DNA of 64,000 nt from Bacillus sp. AFS055030 (GTDB taxonomy: Bacteria > Bacillota > Bacilli > Bacillales > Bacillaceae_G): assembly GCF_002574545.1 (NCBI RefSeq), contig NZ_NUGT01000004.1, forward strand, positions 25,614 to 89,613, written 5' to 3'. Both the position numbers and the translations under genes were made by a program. The notes under the pieces were generated by a model that did not search any database, was not told the origin of the DNA, and saw only the letters and a program-made list of their open reading frames with translations. Below, in pieces: positions 17,337 to 25,583 of this stretch (position 1 is its first letter; every line of letters begins with the position of its first letter).

Positions 17337-18731
17337 TTACTTTATCAATGCTTCATAAACAGCAGTTGCCACGGCTTTATATTGTCCAGTCGCAAAGTCA
17401 TCTCCAATAAATTTGTTCGGATTAATTAGTGGATTAATGACAGGTGAATGTTTTTTATTGGTTAATAAGACAATCCCTAAATTATGATCTGGATCAATGA
17501 TGGTTAGAGTGCCTACCCAACCAGTATGTCCAATCGCATTTGGACTTGCATATAATCCAAATGTAGACGACATACTTAAAGAGCCATTTCTTCTCCAGCC
17601 TAAGCCATATGTTGGGTTTAGATCGGAAGGTGCTGAAAACTGATCAATCGTTTTTTGATCAAATAGTTTTACTTTGCCATACCCACCGCCGTTTAACATT
17701 ACTTGTAATAGAACCGCTAAATCGCTTGTCGTTGAAAAAAGGCCCGCATGGCCAGATACGCCACCCATCGAGTAATATGCCTTTTCATCGTGCACTTCTC
17801 CTTGAATTGTGTATGTACGGATATTCGGAAAGGATACCATACCGTCTCGGGAATTCCCCATTAACTCGGTTGCTGCGAAATCTTTTGGTTTGAATCCTTT
17901 TTGCAAAGGATTAAACATCGTATGTTTAAGACCTAATGGCTTATAAATTGTATTTTCTACATAGTCGTCTAACCGTTTTCCAGTTACTTTCTCGATAATA
18001 AAACCAAGGATCATATAGTCTACGTCACTATAAATGTTTTTTGTACCTGGTACGTATTCTAATGGTGTTTCAGCGATTTTCTCAAATGTTTCATTACGGT
18101 TTTGTGTATACAAGGAACCTGCTATTGTAGGATTGTGATATTGTGGATCTGCAGGAAAACCAGCAGTGTGGTGTAAAATATCAATTAAACGCAGGGTATC
18201 CTTCCCTTTAATCATATCAGTTGATTTATCTTTAAAATTTGGAAAGTATGATTGTACAGTGGAATTCAAGTCTATTTTCCCTATACTAACAAGATGTTGC
18301 AAAGCGAAGTTAACTGCATACATTTTAGTGTTTGATGCCAAATCAAACATTGTATTAGTCTTCATTTTCTGAGGATGTTTAAGTGCTGTCAGCCCATCGT
18401 ATTTTTTTGAGTACCCATAAGCAGTGTTTTTTACAATTTTCCCATCTTTGATAATCATTAGAACTGCACCTGGAAAACCATTATTTACGTCTTGCTGGAT
18501 TAATTCATCTACAGCTTTTAGTTTTTCAGATGAAAAGCCAACCTCTTCAGGATGTTTTACTTTACCTAAAAGAGGGTAGTTTTCACTATGTTTGTTTTGT
18601 TTCATTGTATTCACCTCAGATTGGAGTGAGGTTTTCTCCGATGTTGATTGTGCATAGCTGACTGAACCTGTTGTAGTAACTAAAGCAATTGATAAGGATG
18701 ATGATACGATACTACGAATCATTCTAGTCAA
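17337..18731 (-). CDS. Secreted class C beta-lactamase-like serine hydrolase
   Basis: A 464-residue protein that starts with a TTG (SD GGGAGGCG, seven-base spacing). A signal peptide ends near SVSYAQS (about residue 29). The penicillin-binding fold is shown by SNTK at 133-136 (SxxK nucleophile and base), a Tyr motif YSD (YxN equivalent, Asp for Asn) and HTGWVGT near the C terminus (the KTG equivalent). It resembles the YbbE/YfeW group of serine hydrolases acting on cell-wall or D-amino-acid-containing substrates rather than true beta-lactamases. It probably acts outside the membrane. The exact substrate is not predictable. Confidence 0.85.
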   Translation of the reverse strand: MTRMIRSIVSSSLSIALVTTTGSVSYAQSTSEKTSLQSEVNTMKQNKHSENYPLLGKVKHPEEVGFSSEKLKAVDELIQQDVNNGFPGAVLMIIKDGKIVKNTAYGYSKKYDGLTALKHPQKMKTNTMFDLASNTKMYAVNFALQHLVSIGKIDLNSTVQSYFPNFKDKSTDMIKGKDTLRLIDILHHTAGFPADPQYHNPTIAGSLYTQNRNETFEKIAETPLEYVPGTKNIYSDVDYMILGFIIEKVTGKRLDDYVENTIYKPLGLKHTMFNPLQKGFKPKDFAATELMGNSRDGMVSFPNIRTYTIQGEVHDEKAYYSMGGVSGHAGLFSTTSDLAVLLQVMLNGGGYGKVKLFDQKTIDQFSAPSDLNPTYGLGWRRNGSLSMSSTFGLYASPNAIGHTGWVGTLTIIDPDHNLGIVLLTNKKHSPVINPLINPNKFIGDDFATGQYKAVATAVYEALIK

Positions 18732-19010
18732 TTATGTTCGCCTCCCATTAAAATAAGCTATCCAAATAATCAATGAACTATTTGTAAAAAGTTTGATTCA
18801 CTTGATTGAAAATTAATTTCAAAAACTACTTATTTTAAATTGAAATAATATTCCAACTATTATAAGTATAAAATTGTTTTGTACAGTTTGTAAAGATTGA
18901 AAATTCAATAAATTAATTGAAGTACCGAAAAAGTTAAACAATTTACTATTTAATTAAGTTAATAATCTCCTATTCAAAACCTTTCATTCTTCTTAGTAAA
19001 TCATTAAAAG
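18732..19010. other. Intergenic region upstream of the serine hydrolase
   Basis: AT-rich sequence, no gene seen. It holds the promoter of the hydrolase gene. Confidence 0.4.
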
Positions 19011-19013
19011 CAT

Positions 19014-19038
19014 AAAAAAAGAAAGCCCTGTAGCTTTC
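19014..19038 (-). terminator. Terminator of the MarR gene
   Basis: The short stem GAAAGC / GCTTTC (19021-19026 and 19033-19038) is followed by seven T residues on the minus strand. Confidence 0.65.
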
Positions 19039-19052
19039 TATTCAGATCTTAT

Positions 19053-19520
19053 TTACCAAACAGGTCTAATTCTTGCAGTCGGTTTCTGTTCATCAGCTAT
19101 TTCAACAACTTTTCTCAAATCTTCTTTAAGATTATCCATTCGTTTGGAACCAATTTTTTGAATGAAGCTTTTTTCTAGTTCAGCTACAATTTCCTCCTTC
19201 TCCTTTATAGCAAGCTGACCTCTTTCACTTATAACAATCGTTTTTCCACGCTTGTCGGTTGGATGAGAGTGTCGCTTTACGTAACCTCTTTCTTCAAGAT
19301 AGTCAACCATTTTACTGACAGCTTGTTTAGTAATCCCTAATTTATCAGCTAATTCATTACCAGTTGCCCCATTTGGCAAAATACACTTAAACAAAAATCC
19401 ATGAGTAGGTTTTAGATCATCAAATCCTCTTTCACTTAATTTTTGATGTAGTTCAGTTAACATTGTATTTAGGGCAATTGATAAAAGTGAAGTAAGATCA
19501 GTCTCTTGTTGTATTTTCAA
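19053..19520 (-). CDS. MarR family regulator
   Basis: The 155-residue protein starts at a TTG seven bases after AGGAGG. The winged helix-turn-helix is at about 50-115 (GATGNELADKLGITKQAVSK, then MVDYLEERGYVKR and the wing HPTDKRGKTIVISERG). It is divergent from a DUF3238-like gene and an azoreductase gene, with two matching dyads between them, so it is probably their repressor and may respond to quinones or other electrophiles. Confidence 0.88.
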   Translation of the reverse strand: MKIQQETDLTSLLSIALNTMLTELHQKLSERGFDDLKPTHGFLFKCILPNGATGNELADKLGITKQAVSKMVDYLEERGYVKRHSHPTDKRGKTIVISERGQLAIKEKEEIVAELEKSFIQKIGSKRMDNLKEDLRKVVEIADEQKPTARIRPVW

Positions 19521-19538
19521 TATTTAACCTCCTTTTAA

Positions 19539-19604
19539 AGTCAATTAAGTTGACTATATATATTTTACATTGTACATTATGATATATGGTCAATCAAATT
19601 GACT
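19539..19604. promoter_or_regulatory. Two MarR-type operators in the divergent promoter region
   Basis: AGTCAATTAAGTTGACT (19539-19555) and GGTCAATCAAATTGACT (19588-19604) share the dyad GTCAA-N5-TTGAC and lie 49 bp apart, one near each divergent start. They are probable binding sites of the adjacent MarR protein. Confidence 0.68.
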
Positions 19605-19651
19605 AAATACCCATTGCTTAGATTCAATAATTCGATTTAAGGGGGATCGAA

Positions 19652-20263
19652 ATGGTTAAACTCGTTAAGATTAGAGCAAGTGTATTTATTCCAATGCCTT
19701 GGACTGAACCTAGGTTAGATAATGAATCAGGAAATATCATTGAATTTGAAGGTGACTCACGTGAGTTTACACCTTTTGCCGTAAACACTATGCGCTCTAG
19801 AATTGAACAAGAAGTAATTGTGGATTTTTATAAAAAGAAAATTTTCACATATGCAAATACTGGTATCACAACAATGAGAGTTACAGCATCAAACGGTTCT
19901 ATTTCTAAAGCAACTGGCAAAGCAAGTTCAGAGCAGATTTTATGTAAAAATATTAAATGGAGTAACGATGAAGTTAGTTTCCAAATGAGTGCAAGTGCTA
20001 GTAACCCTTTGAATGTAAATGCACCGACTGCAGACTTTCTTTTAAATGTACAAGCAAAAAGCGATGGTAGTCTTACAATTCAAGGAGAGCATGATGGATT
20101 TCCATGTTACGAGTTTTATAAACAAGTAGATTTTGGACCATTTGAGGATATTTACCTGCATGACTTTAGACGATCAGGTGATACGGCTGAAGCTCTCGGA
20201 GGAGAAATGGAGTATTCATTTACTAAAACTTATAAAAAAATGAAACAGTTGGAGGAAAAATAA
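19652..20263 (+). CDS. DUF3238-like protein
   Basis: A 203-residue protein behind the SD AGGGGGATC. It has no signal peptide and no membrane segment. The start VKIRASVFIPMPWTEPRLDN and the later GEHDGFPCYEFYKQVDFG suggest a beta-rich fold; I associate it with the DUF3238 family of Bacillus proteins, from memory and with moderate confidence. Its stop codon overlaps the azoreductase ATG by one base (TAATG), so the two are translationally coupled and both probably lie under MarR control. Function unknown. Confidence 0.68.
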   Translation: MVKLVKIRASVFIPMPWTEPRLDNESGNIIEFEGDSREFTPFAVNTMRSRIEQEVIVDFYKKKIFTYANTGITTMRVTASNGSISKATGKASSEQILCKNIKWSNDEVSFQMSASASNPLNVNAPTADFLLNVQAKSDGSLTIQGEHDGFPCYEFYKQVDFGPFEDIYLHDFRRSGDTAEALGGEMEYSFTKTYKKMKQLEEK

Positions 20264-20889
20264 TGTCAACAGTACTATTTATAAAAGCGAATAACCGCCC
20301 AGCGGAACAATCAGTAAGTGTGAAACTATATGAAACGTTTTTAACAAGTTATAAAGCATCTCACCCACATGATCATGTAATCGAACTAGATTTATACGAA
20401 GAAAATTTACCTTATGTTGGCGTTGACATGATTAATGGTACTTTTAAGTCAAGTAAAGGGATGAAGTTAACTGAAGAAGAAGCAAAAGCTGTAGAAATTG
20501 CAGACAAATACTTAAATCAATTTCTTGAAGCTGATAAAGTAGTCTTTGCATTCCCATTATGGAACTTAACGGTACCCGCTGTACTTCACACATATATTGA
20601 TTACTTAAATCGAGCAGGTAAAACATTTAAATACACACCTGAGGGACCAGTTGGATTAATTGGTGATAAAAAAATCGTCTTGTTAAACGCACGTGGTGGT
20701 GTCTATTCTGAAGGACCTGCTGCTAATGTAGAGATGGCTGTTAAATTTGTTTCAAGTATGATGCACTTCTTTGGTGCAAAAGATATTGAGACAGTTGTGA
20801 TTGAAGGACATAACCAATTCCCAGAACAAGCAGAAGAAATCATTACAAAGGGTCTTGAAAAAGCTGATCAATTAGCCCTTTCATTTTAA
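20263..20889 (+). CDS. azoR: FMN-dependent NADH-azoreductase
   Basis: A 208-residue flavodoxin-like quinone/azo reductase of the AzoR family. Visible signatures: VLFIKANNRPAEQSVS (phosphate-binding loop region), FAFPLWNLTVPAVLHTYIDY (FMN site) and LLNARGGVYSEGP. These enzymes use NADH and FMN to reduce quinones and azo dyes by two electrons and protect against thiol-reactive compounds. Translational coupling to the upstream gene and divergence from a MarR regulator match the arrangement of known MarR-controlled azoreductases. A strong terminator follows. Confidence 0.92.
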   Translation: MSTVLFIKANNRPAEQSVSVKLYETFLTSYKASHPHDHVIELDLYEENLPYVGVDMINGTFKSSKGMKLTEEEAKAVEIADKYLNQFLEADKVVFAFPLWNLTVPAVLHTYIDYLNRAGKTFKYTPEGPVGLIGDKKIVLLNARGGVYSEGPAANVEMAVKFVSSMMHFFGAKDIETVVIEGHNQFPEQAEEIITKGLEKADQLALSF

Positions 20890-20913
20890 CTTACTAACTG
20901 CAATAGATTAAAA

Positions 20914-20946
20914 AACAAGTCCTAACGTTAATGATTAGGACTTGTT
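20914..20946 (+). terminator. Terminator of azoR
   Basis: A perfect 12-bp stem AACAAGTCCTAA / TTAGGACTTGTT, then a T run. Confidence 0.88.
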
Positions 20947-21054
20947 TTTTATCTCCTTTTCTATTAGACTAGCCACTATAGTTTTCCCATTCTCAGTTGA
21001 TTTTGGGTTAGTTTGATGAGCAACAGTTTGTAGATAATGTTTCATTAGTTTGAT

Positions 21055-21097
21055 AAAAAAAGAGTCCCTAGTAAATAATTTTATTAGGGACTCTTTT
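21055..21097 (-). terminator. Terminator of tcyP
   Basis: AGAGTCCCTA / TAGGGACTCT (21061-21070 and 21085-21094), with six T residues following on the minus strand. Confidence 0.85.
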
Positions 21098-21112
21098 TAT
21101 TAGACTTTTAAA

Positions 21113-22495
21113 TTATGCCTCTACAACATCCGCTTGCTGATAAACTTCTTTTTCGAATTCTCCAGTTGCTTTACTTGTTAGGATACCTGATGTCATTGCT
21201 CCACTAACGTTTAGAGCTGTACGGCCCATGTCGATTAGAGGTTCAACTGAAATTAGTAATCCAACGATCGCGATTGGAAGATTCATAACTGAAAGGACGA
21301 TAAGAGCTGCAAAAGTTGCTCCTCCACCGACACCAGCTACACCGAATGAACTGATTGCTACGATTAGAATTAGAGAGATAATAAATGATACACTTGTTGG
21401 ATCTATACCAGCTGATGGAGCTACCATTACAGCTAACATTGCTGGGTAAATACCAGCACATCCATTTTGACCGATTGAAAGTCCAAACGAACCAGCGAAG
21501 TTTGCAATACCTTCTGAAACACCAAAATCTTTTGTTTGTGTTTTGATTGTCATTGGTAATGTTCCCGCACTTGTACGTGATGTAAATGCAAATGTTAAAG
21601 TTGGTAAGGCTTTTTTCACATAACTTACTGGGCTTAGTTTTGCAAATGATAATAATAATAAATGCACAATAAACATTAAGATTAAAGCCACATAGGATGC
21701 AATTACAAACTTACCTAATTTTACGATTGCATCATAATCACTTGTTGCTGCTACTTTTGTAATGATTGCTAAGATTCCATATGGTGTTAAACGAAGAATT
21801 AATGATACGACTCTCATCGTAATTGAATATAGTGTATCAATTATTTTAGCAAAAAACTCTGCAGTTTCAGGCTCTTTTCGTTTTACTCCTAAGTATGCAA
21901 TTCCCACAATAGCTGCAAAAATAACAACTGCAATTGTTGAAGTTGCACGTGCACCAGTTAAATCTAAAAATGGATTACTTGGAAATAATTCAAGGATTTG
22001 TTTAGGGATTGTCAACGATTCTACAGTTGGCACTCGACCTTGTAATTCTGTAATTCTAGCAGTCTCTTGAGCACCTTCTGATAGTTTGATTCCATCAAGT
22101 CCAAATCCTAAAGCGGAACCAATTCCGATAGCTGCTGAAATAGCTGTTGTACCAAGAAGGATCCCAATAACAAGGACACTAATTTTACCGATATTCTTTG
22201 TTAATTTTAATTTTGTAAACGCACCGACAATTGAAACGAATACTAGTGGCATGACAATCATTTGTAATAGTTTTACATAACCACTACCAACAATGCTAAA
22301 CCAGTCGATTGTTCCAACTGTAACATCATGTTCAGTTCCATAGATTAAATGAATAATATAACCAAAAATAAGACCTAAACCTAAACCTGCGAATACACGC
22401 TTTGAAAAAGATACATGCTTTTTTTGCAAAAGATACAATCCATACATAAGTACTAATAAGATCGCAACATTTACGCAGATAAGAAATGTATTCAT
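21113..22495 (-). CDS. tcyP: L-cystine:cation symporter TcyP (DAACS family)
   Basis: A 460-residue dicarboxylate/amino acid:cation symporter closely resembling Bacillus TcyP along its length: N-terminal MNTFLICVNVAILLVLMYGL, then HVSFSKRVFAGLGLGLIFGY, GSGYVKLLQMIVMPLVFVSI and the transport core TSRTSAGTLPMTI, with NGCAGIYPAM near the substrate site. It imports cystine (sulfur source) at the cytoplasmic membrane. It is monocistronic with its own terminator. The 11-bp inverted repeat upstream with TAGGAATT boxes may be a CymR-type site, as tcyP is CymR-controlled in B. subtilis. Confidence 0.93.
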   Translation of the reverse strand: MNTFLICVNVAILLVLMYGLYLLQKKHVSFSKRVFAGLGLGLIFGYIIHLIYGTEHDVTVGTIDWFSIVGSGYVKLLQMIVMPLVFVSIVGAFTKLKLTKNIGKISVLVIGILLGTTAISAAIGIGSALGFGLDGIKLSEGAQETARITELQGRVPTVESLTIPKQILELFPSNPFLDLTGARATSTIAVVIFAAIVGIAYLGVKRKEPETAEFFAKIIDTLYSITMRVVSLILRLTPYGILAIITKVAATSDYDAIVKLGKFVIASYVALILMFIVHLLLLSFAKLSPVSYVKKALPTLTFAFTSRTSAGTLPMTIKTQTKDFGVSEGIANFAGSFGLSIGQNGCAGIYPAMLAVMVAPSAGIDPTSVSFIISLILIVAISSFGVAGVGGGATFAALIVLSVMNLPIAIVGLLISVEPLIDMGRTALNVSGAMTSGILTSKATGEFEKEVYQQADVVEA

Positions 22496-22561
22496 TTTTC
22501 TCCCCCTTTTCTTTTAATAATTTAATTTACGAAAATATTAATACAAGTATTCCTATAAATC

Positions 22562-22598
22562 AAGTAGGAATTGTTTGTTTTTCGAAAAATTCCTACTT
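22562..22598. promoter_or_regulatory. Inverted repeat upstream of tcyP
   Basis: AAGTAGGAATT (22562-22572) and AATTCCTACTT (22588-22598) form a perfect 11-bp inverted repeat; a third TAGGAAT copy is nearer tcyP (about 22549-22556, minus strand). It could be a CymR operator or a terminator of the upstream gene, but it lacks a T run. Confidence 0.45.
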
Positions 22599-22636
22599 AT
22601 TCCTCATTATGATGCAATCTATCTAGAAACCTATTA

Positions 22637-23104
22637 CTACTTAATGAATAGCAATTCACCATATTGATCAAATGCATGCTTAAAATCAAAAGCAGTAGGA
22701 GTCGGTCCATTTTGAATATAATAGTCATATCTTTTAAAGGCCTCTTCCCACGAAACATCACTTTGTTTCTCGGTCCACCATATAACATATGAAAGATGCT
22801 TCTCCTTATAAGATTCCATCCATTTACCTCGATCTTTCAATGCTTGTTTATGGTGTCCGGAGTACGTAAAACGATATAGGGATTCTAAGTTCTTCCAAAC
22901 GGTTAGTGTAAGTATAGGAGCGCCTTCCCCCTTATTAGCTTCTTTAGGGAGAGAAATTCCATCAGATGAAAACGCATCAATCATATGTCCTGATTTTATA
23001 GCCTGACGAAAGACATCATTTCCTACAGAAAAAAATTGACGAGAGGCAGAGTGGTCATATGGGTGTTTTAGCCTACCAACTGTATAAATTGCAACAAAAG
23101 CCAT
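22637..23104 (-). CDS. DUF3291-like protein
   Basis: The start is set at the ATG at 23104 (MAFVAIYTVGRLKHPYDHSA) because GGAGG lies seven bases upstream; the frame is open 26 codons further. The 155-residue protein matches the DUF3291 pattern, a dimeric alpha+beta-barrel-type fold: LTLTVWKNLESLYRFTYSGH followed by WWTEKQSDVSWEEAFKRYDY. Related folds include monooxygenases and stress proteins, but no activity is established. Cytosolic. Confidence 0.75.
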   Translation of the reverse strand: MAFVAIYTVGRLKHPYDHSASRQFFSVGNDVFRQAIKSGHMIDAFSSDGISLPKEANKGEGAPILTLTVWKNLESLYRFTYSGHHKQALKDRGKWMESYKEKHLSYVIWWTEKQSDVSWEEAFKRYDYYIQNGPTPTAFDFKHAFDQYGELLFIK

Positions 23105-23256
23105 AAATAGTCCTCCGTAGACAGGTTTTATTAAATTTATATTCAAGTACGCTTTTATTTCATAACTAATTCTTTTTTTCAATATTTTTATATTTTGTAG
23201 ATAATTGGGTTAAGTTGGACATTTTGTGGACGGTATAGAAATTAAATGTAGATAAA

Positions 23257-23307
23257 AAAAGAGACCTCCCTTTGTCAGTTATCCTGACTTACGGAATAGC
23301 CTCTTTT
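23257..23307 (-). terminator. Terminator of the ArsR-SRPBCC operon
   Basis: AAAAGAG / CTCTTTT arms with an inner GTCAG / CTGAC hairpin; T run on the minus strand. Confidence 0.65.
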
Positions 23308-23310
23308 AAA

Positions 23311-23769
23311 TTATGAAATAGAAATAGGTGGCAATGTCTTACCTGTTTCTAGCAAACTCTTTAAGTTACTTAATATCGCTGGCCAGCCATTGTTTAATCC
23401 TTCAAACGTATCATCACGATCCACAAAATCAGTCGTTTCAAGATTTTCATGTTTCAGCGTTAATCTAACAGTCGATTCTAATTCTTTTAACACAAATGTG
23501 ACGATTGATGGTTCTTTACGATTCGTCGGATCATTTGTATGATTCCATGTAAACGAAAGTAAACGATATGGCTCACATTTTAAAATCGTTCCATAATCTG
23601 TCACTTCACCATTTCGTAAATAAGAAACCGTTGAGCCTACTTGCCAATCAGATTCAATGGCAGTACCGAAAAAGTATTTTTCAGTAAATTGAGTACTCGT
23701 TAATGCTTCCCATAGTTTTTCGGGTGTTGTTGCGATATATGTAACATAAACAAATTGTGGTTTATTCAT
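23311..23769 (-). CDS. SRPBCC (AHSA1-type) domain protein
   Basis: Start at the ATG at 23769, behind GAGGAGG; it overlaps the end of the arsR gene by eight bases. The 152-residue protein has the START-like AHSA1 fold: FVYVTYIATTPEKLWEALTS at the N terminus, GSTVSYLRNGEVTDYGTILK, then the aromatic-rich LLSFTWNH and the C-terminal helix GLNNGWPAILSNLKSLLETG. Such proteins bind hydrophobic ligands and are often encoded with an ArsR regulator in Bacillus. The overlap shows co-transcription and probable co-translation. Ligand unknown. Confidence 0.88.
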   Translation of the reverse strand: MNKPQFVYVTYIATTPEKLWEALTSTQFTEKYFFGTAIESDWQVGSTVSYLRNGEVTDYGTILKCEPYRLLSFTWNHTNDPTNRKEPSIVTFVLKELESTVRLTLKHENLETTDFVDRDDTFEGLNNGWPAILSNLKSLLETGKTLPPISIS

Positions 23770-24079
23770 TGTTGAAATCCTCCTCAAGTTTATTTAATTC
23801 ACTTAATGCATCTAAACGATTATGTTCGTACTTGTTGATCCATCGCTTTGAAATTTCGCTAATCGGTACAGGATTAAGATAGTGAAGTTTATTTCGACCA
23901 TGCCATTCTATGACAACTAGGTTTGCTTCTTCTAAAATCATTAGGTGTTTAGTTACTGCTTGTCTACTCATATCAAGATGTTGACATAATTCAGATAATG
24001 TTTGACCGTTATATACAAATAATTCATCAAGCAATTTTCTACGATTTGAATCGGCAAGTGCTTTAAAAACTTTATCGAT
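23762..24079 (-). CDS. ArsR family regulator, apparent ATC start
   Basis: A 105-residue winged-helix repressor: DKVFKALADSNRRKLLDELF at the N terminus, QTLSELCQHLDMSRQAVTKH as the recognition region, and LVVIEWHGRNKLHYLNPVPI for the wing. There is no metal-binding Cys cluster. The homologous N terminus requires initiation at 24079, where the codon is ATC, eight bases after a perfect GAGGAGG. No ATG, GTG or TTG lies between the preceding in-frame stop and this codon; a TTG at 24034 would remove the first helix and has no SD. It probably represses this small operon. The ATC start is unusual and inferred. Confidence 0.85.
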   Translation of the reverse strand: MDKVFKALADSNRRKLLDELFVYNGQTLSELCQHLDMSRQAVTKHLMILEEANLVVIEWHGRNKLHYLNPVPISEISKRWINKYEHNRLDALSELNKLEEDFNNE

Positions 24080-24170
24080 TGCTTTCGCCTCCTCATTGCT
24101 TACATATTAAGCAACCAATTAGTTGCATGTCAAGTTAAATTATGCTCTATTTGAAGATAGGAAAAAAAAA

Positions 24171-24192
24171 AGAAATTGCCGAAACAATTTCT
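24171..24192 (-). terminator. Terminator of the hutU-hutI-MFS operon
   Basis: The perfect stem AGAAATTG / CAATTTCT is followed by a run of about ten T residues on the minus strand. Confidence 0.8.
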
Positions 24193-24205
24193 CTTTTTCA
24201 TATGA

Positions 24206-25513
24206 TTAACCCGCAAGATTATTTGAAGGTCTAGCCGTTTTTTCACGTTTTCCTGGTTTCACAAAGATCATAGCAACCATCCCTAACGTTACAGCAATTG
24301 ATGCTGCAATAAACATTGCACTGTAACCGTGTTTTGCTACTAAGCTACCAGTTAAGGTTGGCGCAATGATTGTAGCTAGGTTTGCGATGAAATGTGTTAC
24401 TCCCCCAAATGTTCCAGCTTTTTTAGGTTCCGTATCCAATACTACTGTCCAATAAATCGAGTTTGGTAAATAGTTAAATGCATTACCTATACACATTAAA
24501 ATCAAGACTGCAGTTGCACTTTGAACGGTTGGAATTAGCATGAAACAAATTGCTGTAAAGAATAATGAAATGACTGTGAACCAAGATCTAGCAATACGTA
24601 AATTGCCTGTTTTTCTAAGAAGTGAATCTGATATTTTACCTCCTAGTAAACCAGTAAAAATAGCTCCAATCCATGGAATCATTCCAACAAATCCTAGTGA
24701 TGCTAATGAAAATCCAAATTCATCTTGTAAATATTTTGGCGTCCAAGTAAGCAATAATATATTTACATATAAAAAGGCAAAATAACCAATTGCATTCATT
24801 ACTAGAGTAGGATTTTTGAAAAAATAGTACCATGGTGTAGATTCTTGCTCACTTTTTCCGCTAATCGGATTATTTAATCGGATTAACTCAAGTTCTTGTT
24901 TTGTGACTTTTGGATTATCTTCTGGCAAGTTTGTAAATACTTTAGACCAAATAAATGCCCAAATTAAACCTACTACCCCTAGAATAATAAATGTTACTTT
25001 CCAACTTGCAACTGATAATAAAGCAACTACGATTGGTGCAGTGATCAATGCTCCTACTGGTGTACCTACTAAACCAAGCGCAACTGCAAACCCTCTTTCT
25101 TTTGGAGAAACCCAGTTAGCCATTGTTTTATTCATTGTTGAGAATGTAGGTCCTTCTGCAAGTCCAAATAATACGCGGAAAACTGCAAATCCAGCTAAAG
25201 CTGAGCCACCAAATAAGGTCGCACCTAAATTACCTGCAAATATAGTGCCTAATTCAAAAATTGACCAGGCAGTTGCGGCAAGTAACCACATAAATTTTGG
25301 ACCTTTTTTGTCAGCGAAAGCCCCTCCAAATAATGCTCCAAATATATAGCCGTATCCAAAGTAACCTAAAATTTCACCCCAACTTACTGGACTTAATCCA
25401 AACTCTTTAATAATCTCTGCCTGTGCATATGCAATTGCACCTCGATCGATATAATTAACAATCGTGATGATGATGATCATAAAAATGATAAAGAATCGAT
25501 AATTATTTTTCAT
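24206..25513 (-). CDS. MFS transporter (ACS-like), last gene of the hut cluster
   Basis: A 435-residue major facilitator protein with 12 predicted spans. It resembles the anion:cation symporter group: IVNYIDRGAIAYAQAEI in span 1, GYFGYGYIFGALFGGAFADK, and the loop motif FADKKGPK. It follows hutI by 70 bp in the same direction and ends at the operon terminator, so it probably imports a substrate of this pathway, such as urocanate or imidazolepropionate-type acids, rather than histidine itself. This role is inference from context. Confidence 0.85.
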   Translation of the reverse strand: MKNNYRFFIIFMIIIITIVNYIDRGAIAYAQAEIIKEFGLSPVSWGEILGYFGYGYIFGALFGGAFADKKGPKFMWLLAATAWSIFELGTIFAGNLGATLFGGSALAGFAVFRVLFGLAEGPTFSTMNKTMANWVSPKERGFAVALGLVGTPVGALITAPIVVALLSVASWKVTFIILGVVGLIWAFIWSKVFTNLPEDNPKVTKQELELIRLNNPISGKSEQESTPWYYFFKNPTLVMNAIGYFAFLYVNILLLTWTPKYLQDEFGFSLASLGFVGMIPWIGAIFTGLLGGKISDSLLRKTGNLRIARSWFTVISLFFTAICFMLIPTVQSATAVLILMCIGNAFNYLPNSIYWTVVLDTEPKKAGTFGGVTHFIANLATIIAPTLTGSLVAKHGYSAMFIAASIAVTLGMVAMIFVKPGKREKTARPSNNLAG

Positions 25514-25583
25514 TAAAGATTGTTCCTCCTATATAATTTTTATCAGAAGGGACCCCCATATATTTATCATTATCTGTTGCTAA

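Noticed and set aside
19539..19604. Idea that the MarR dyads are the same element as the S8 protease promoter box
   Set aside because: Both contain GGTCAAT, but the protease box has no dyad and the MarR sites lack the GGGTTATT part; the overlap is short.
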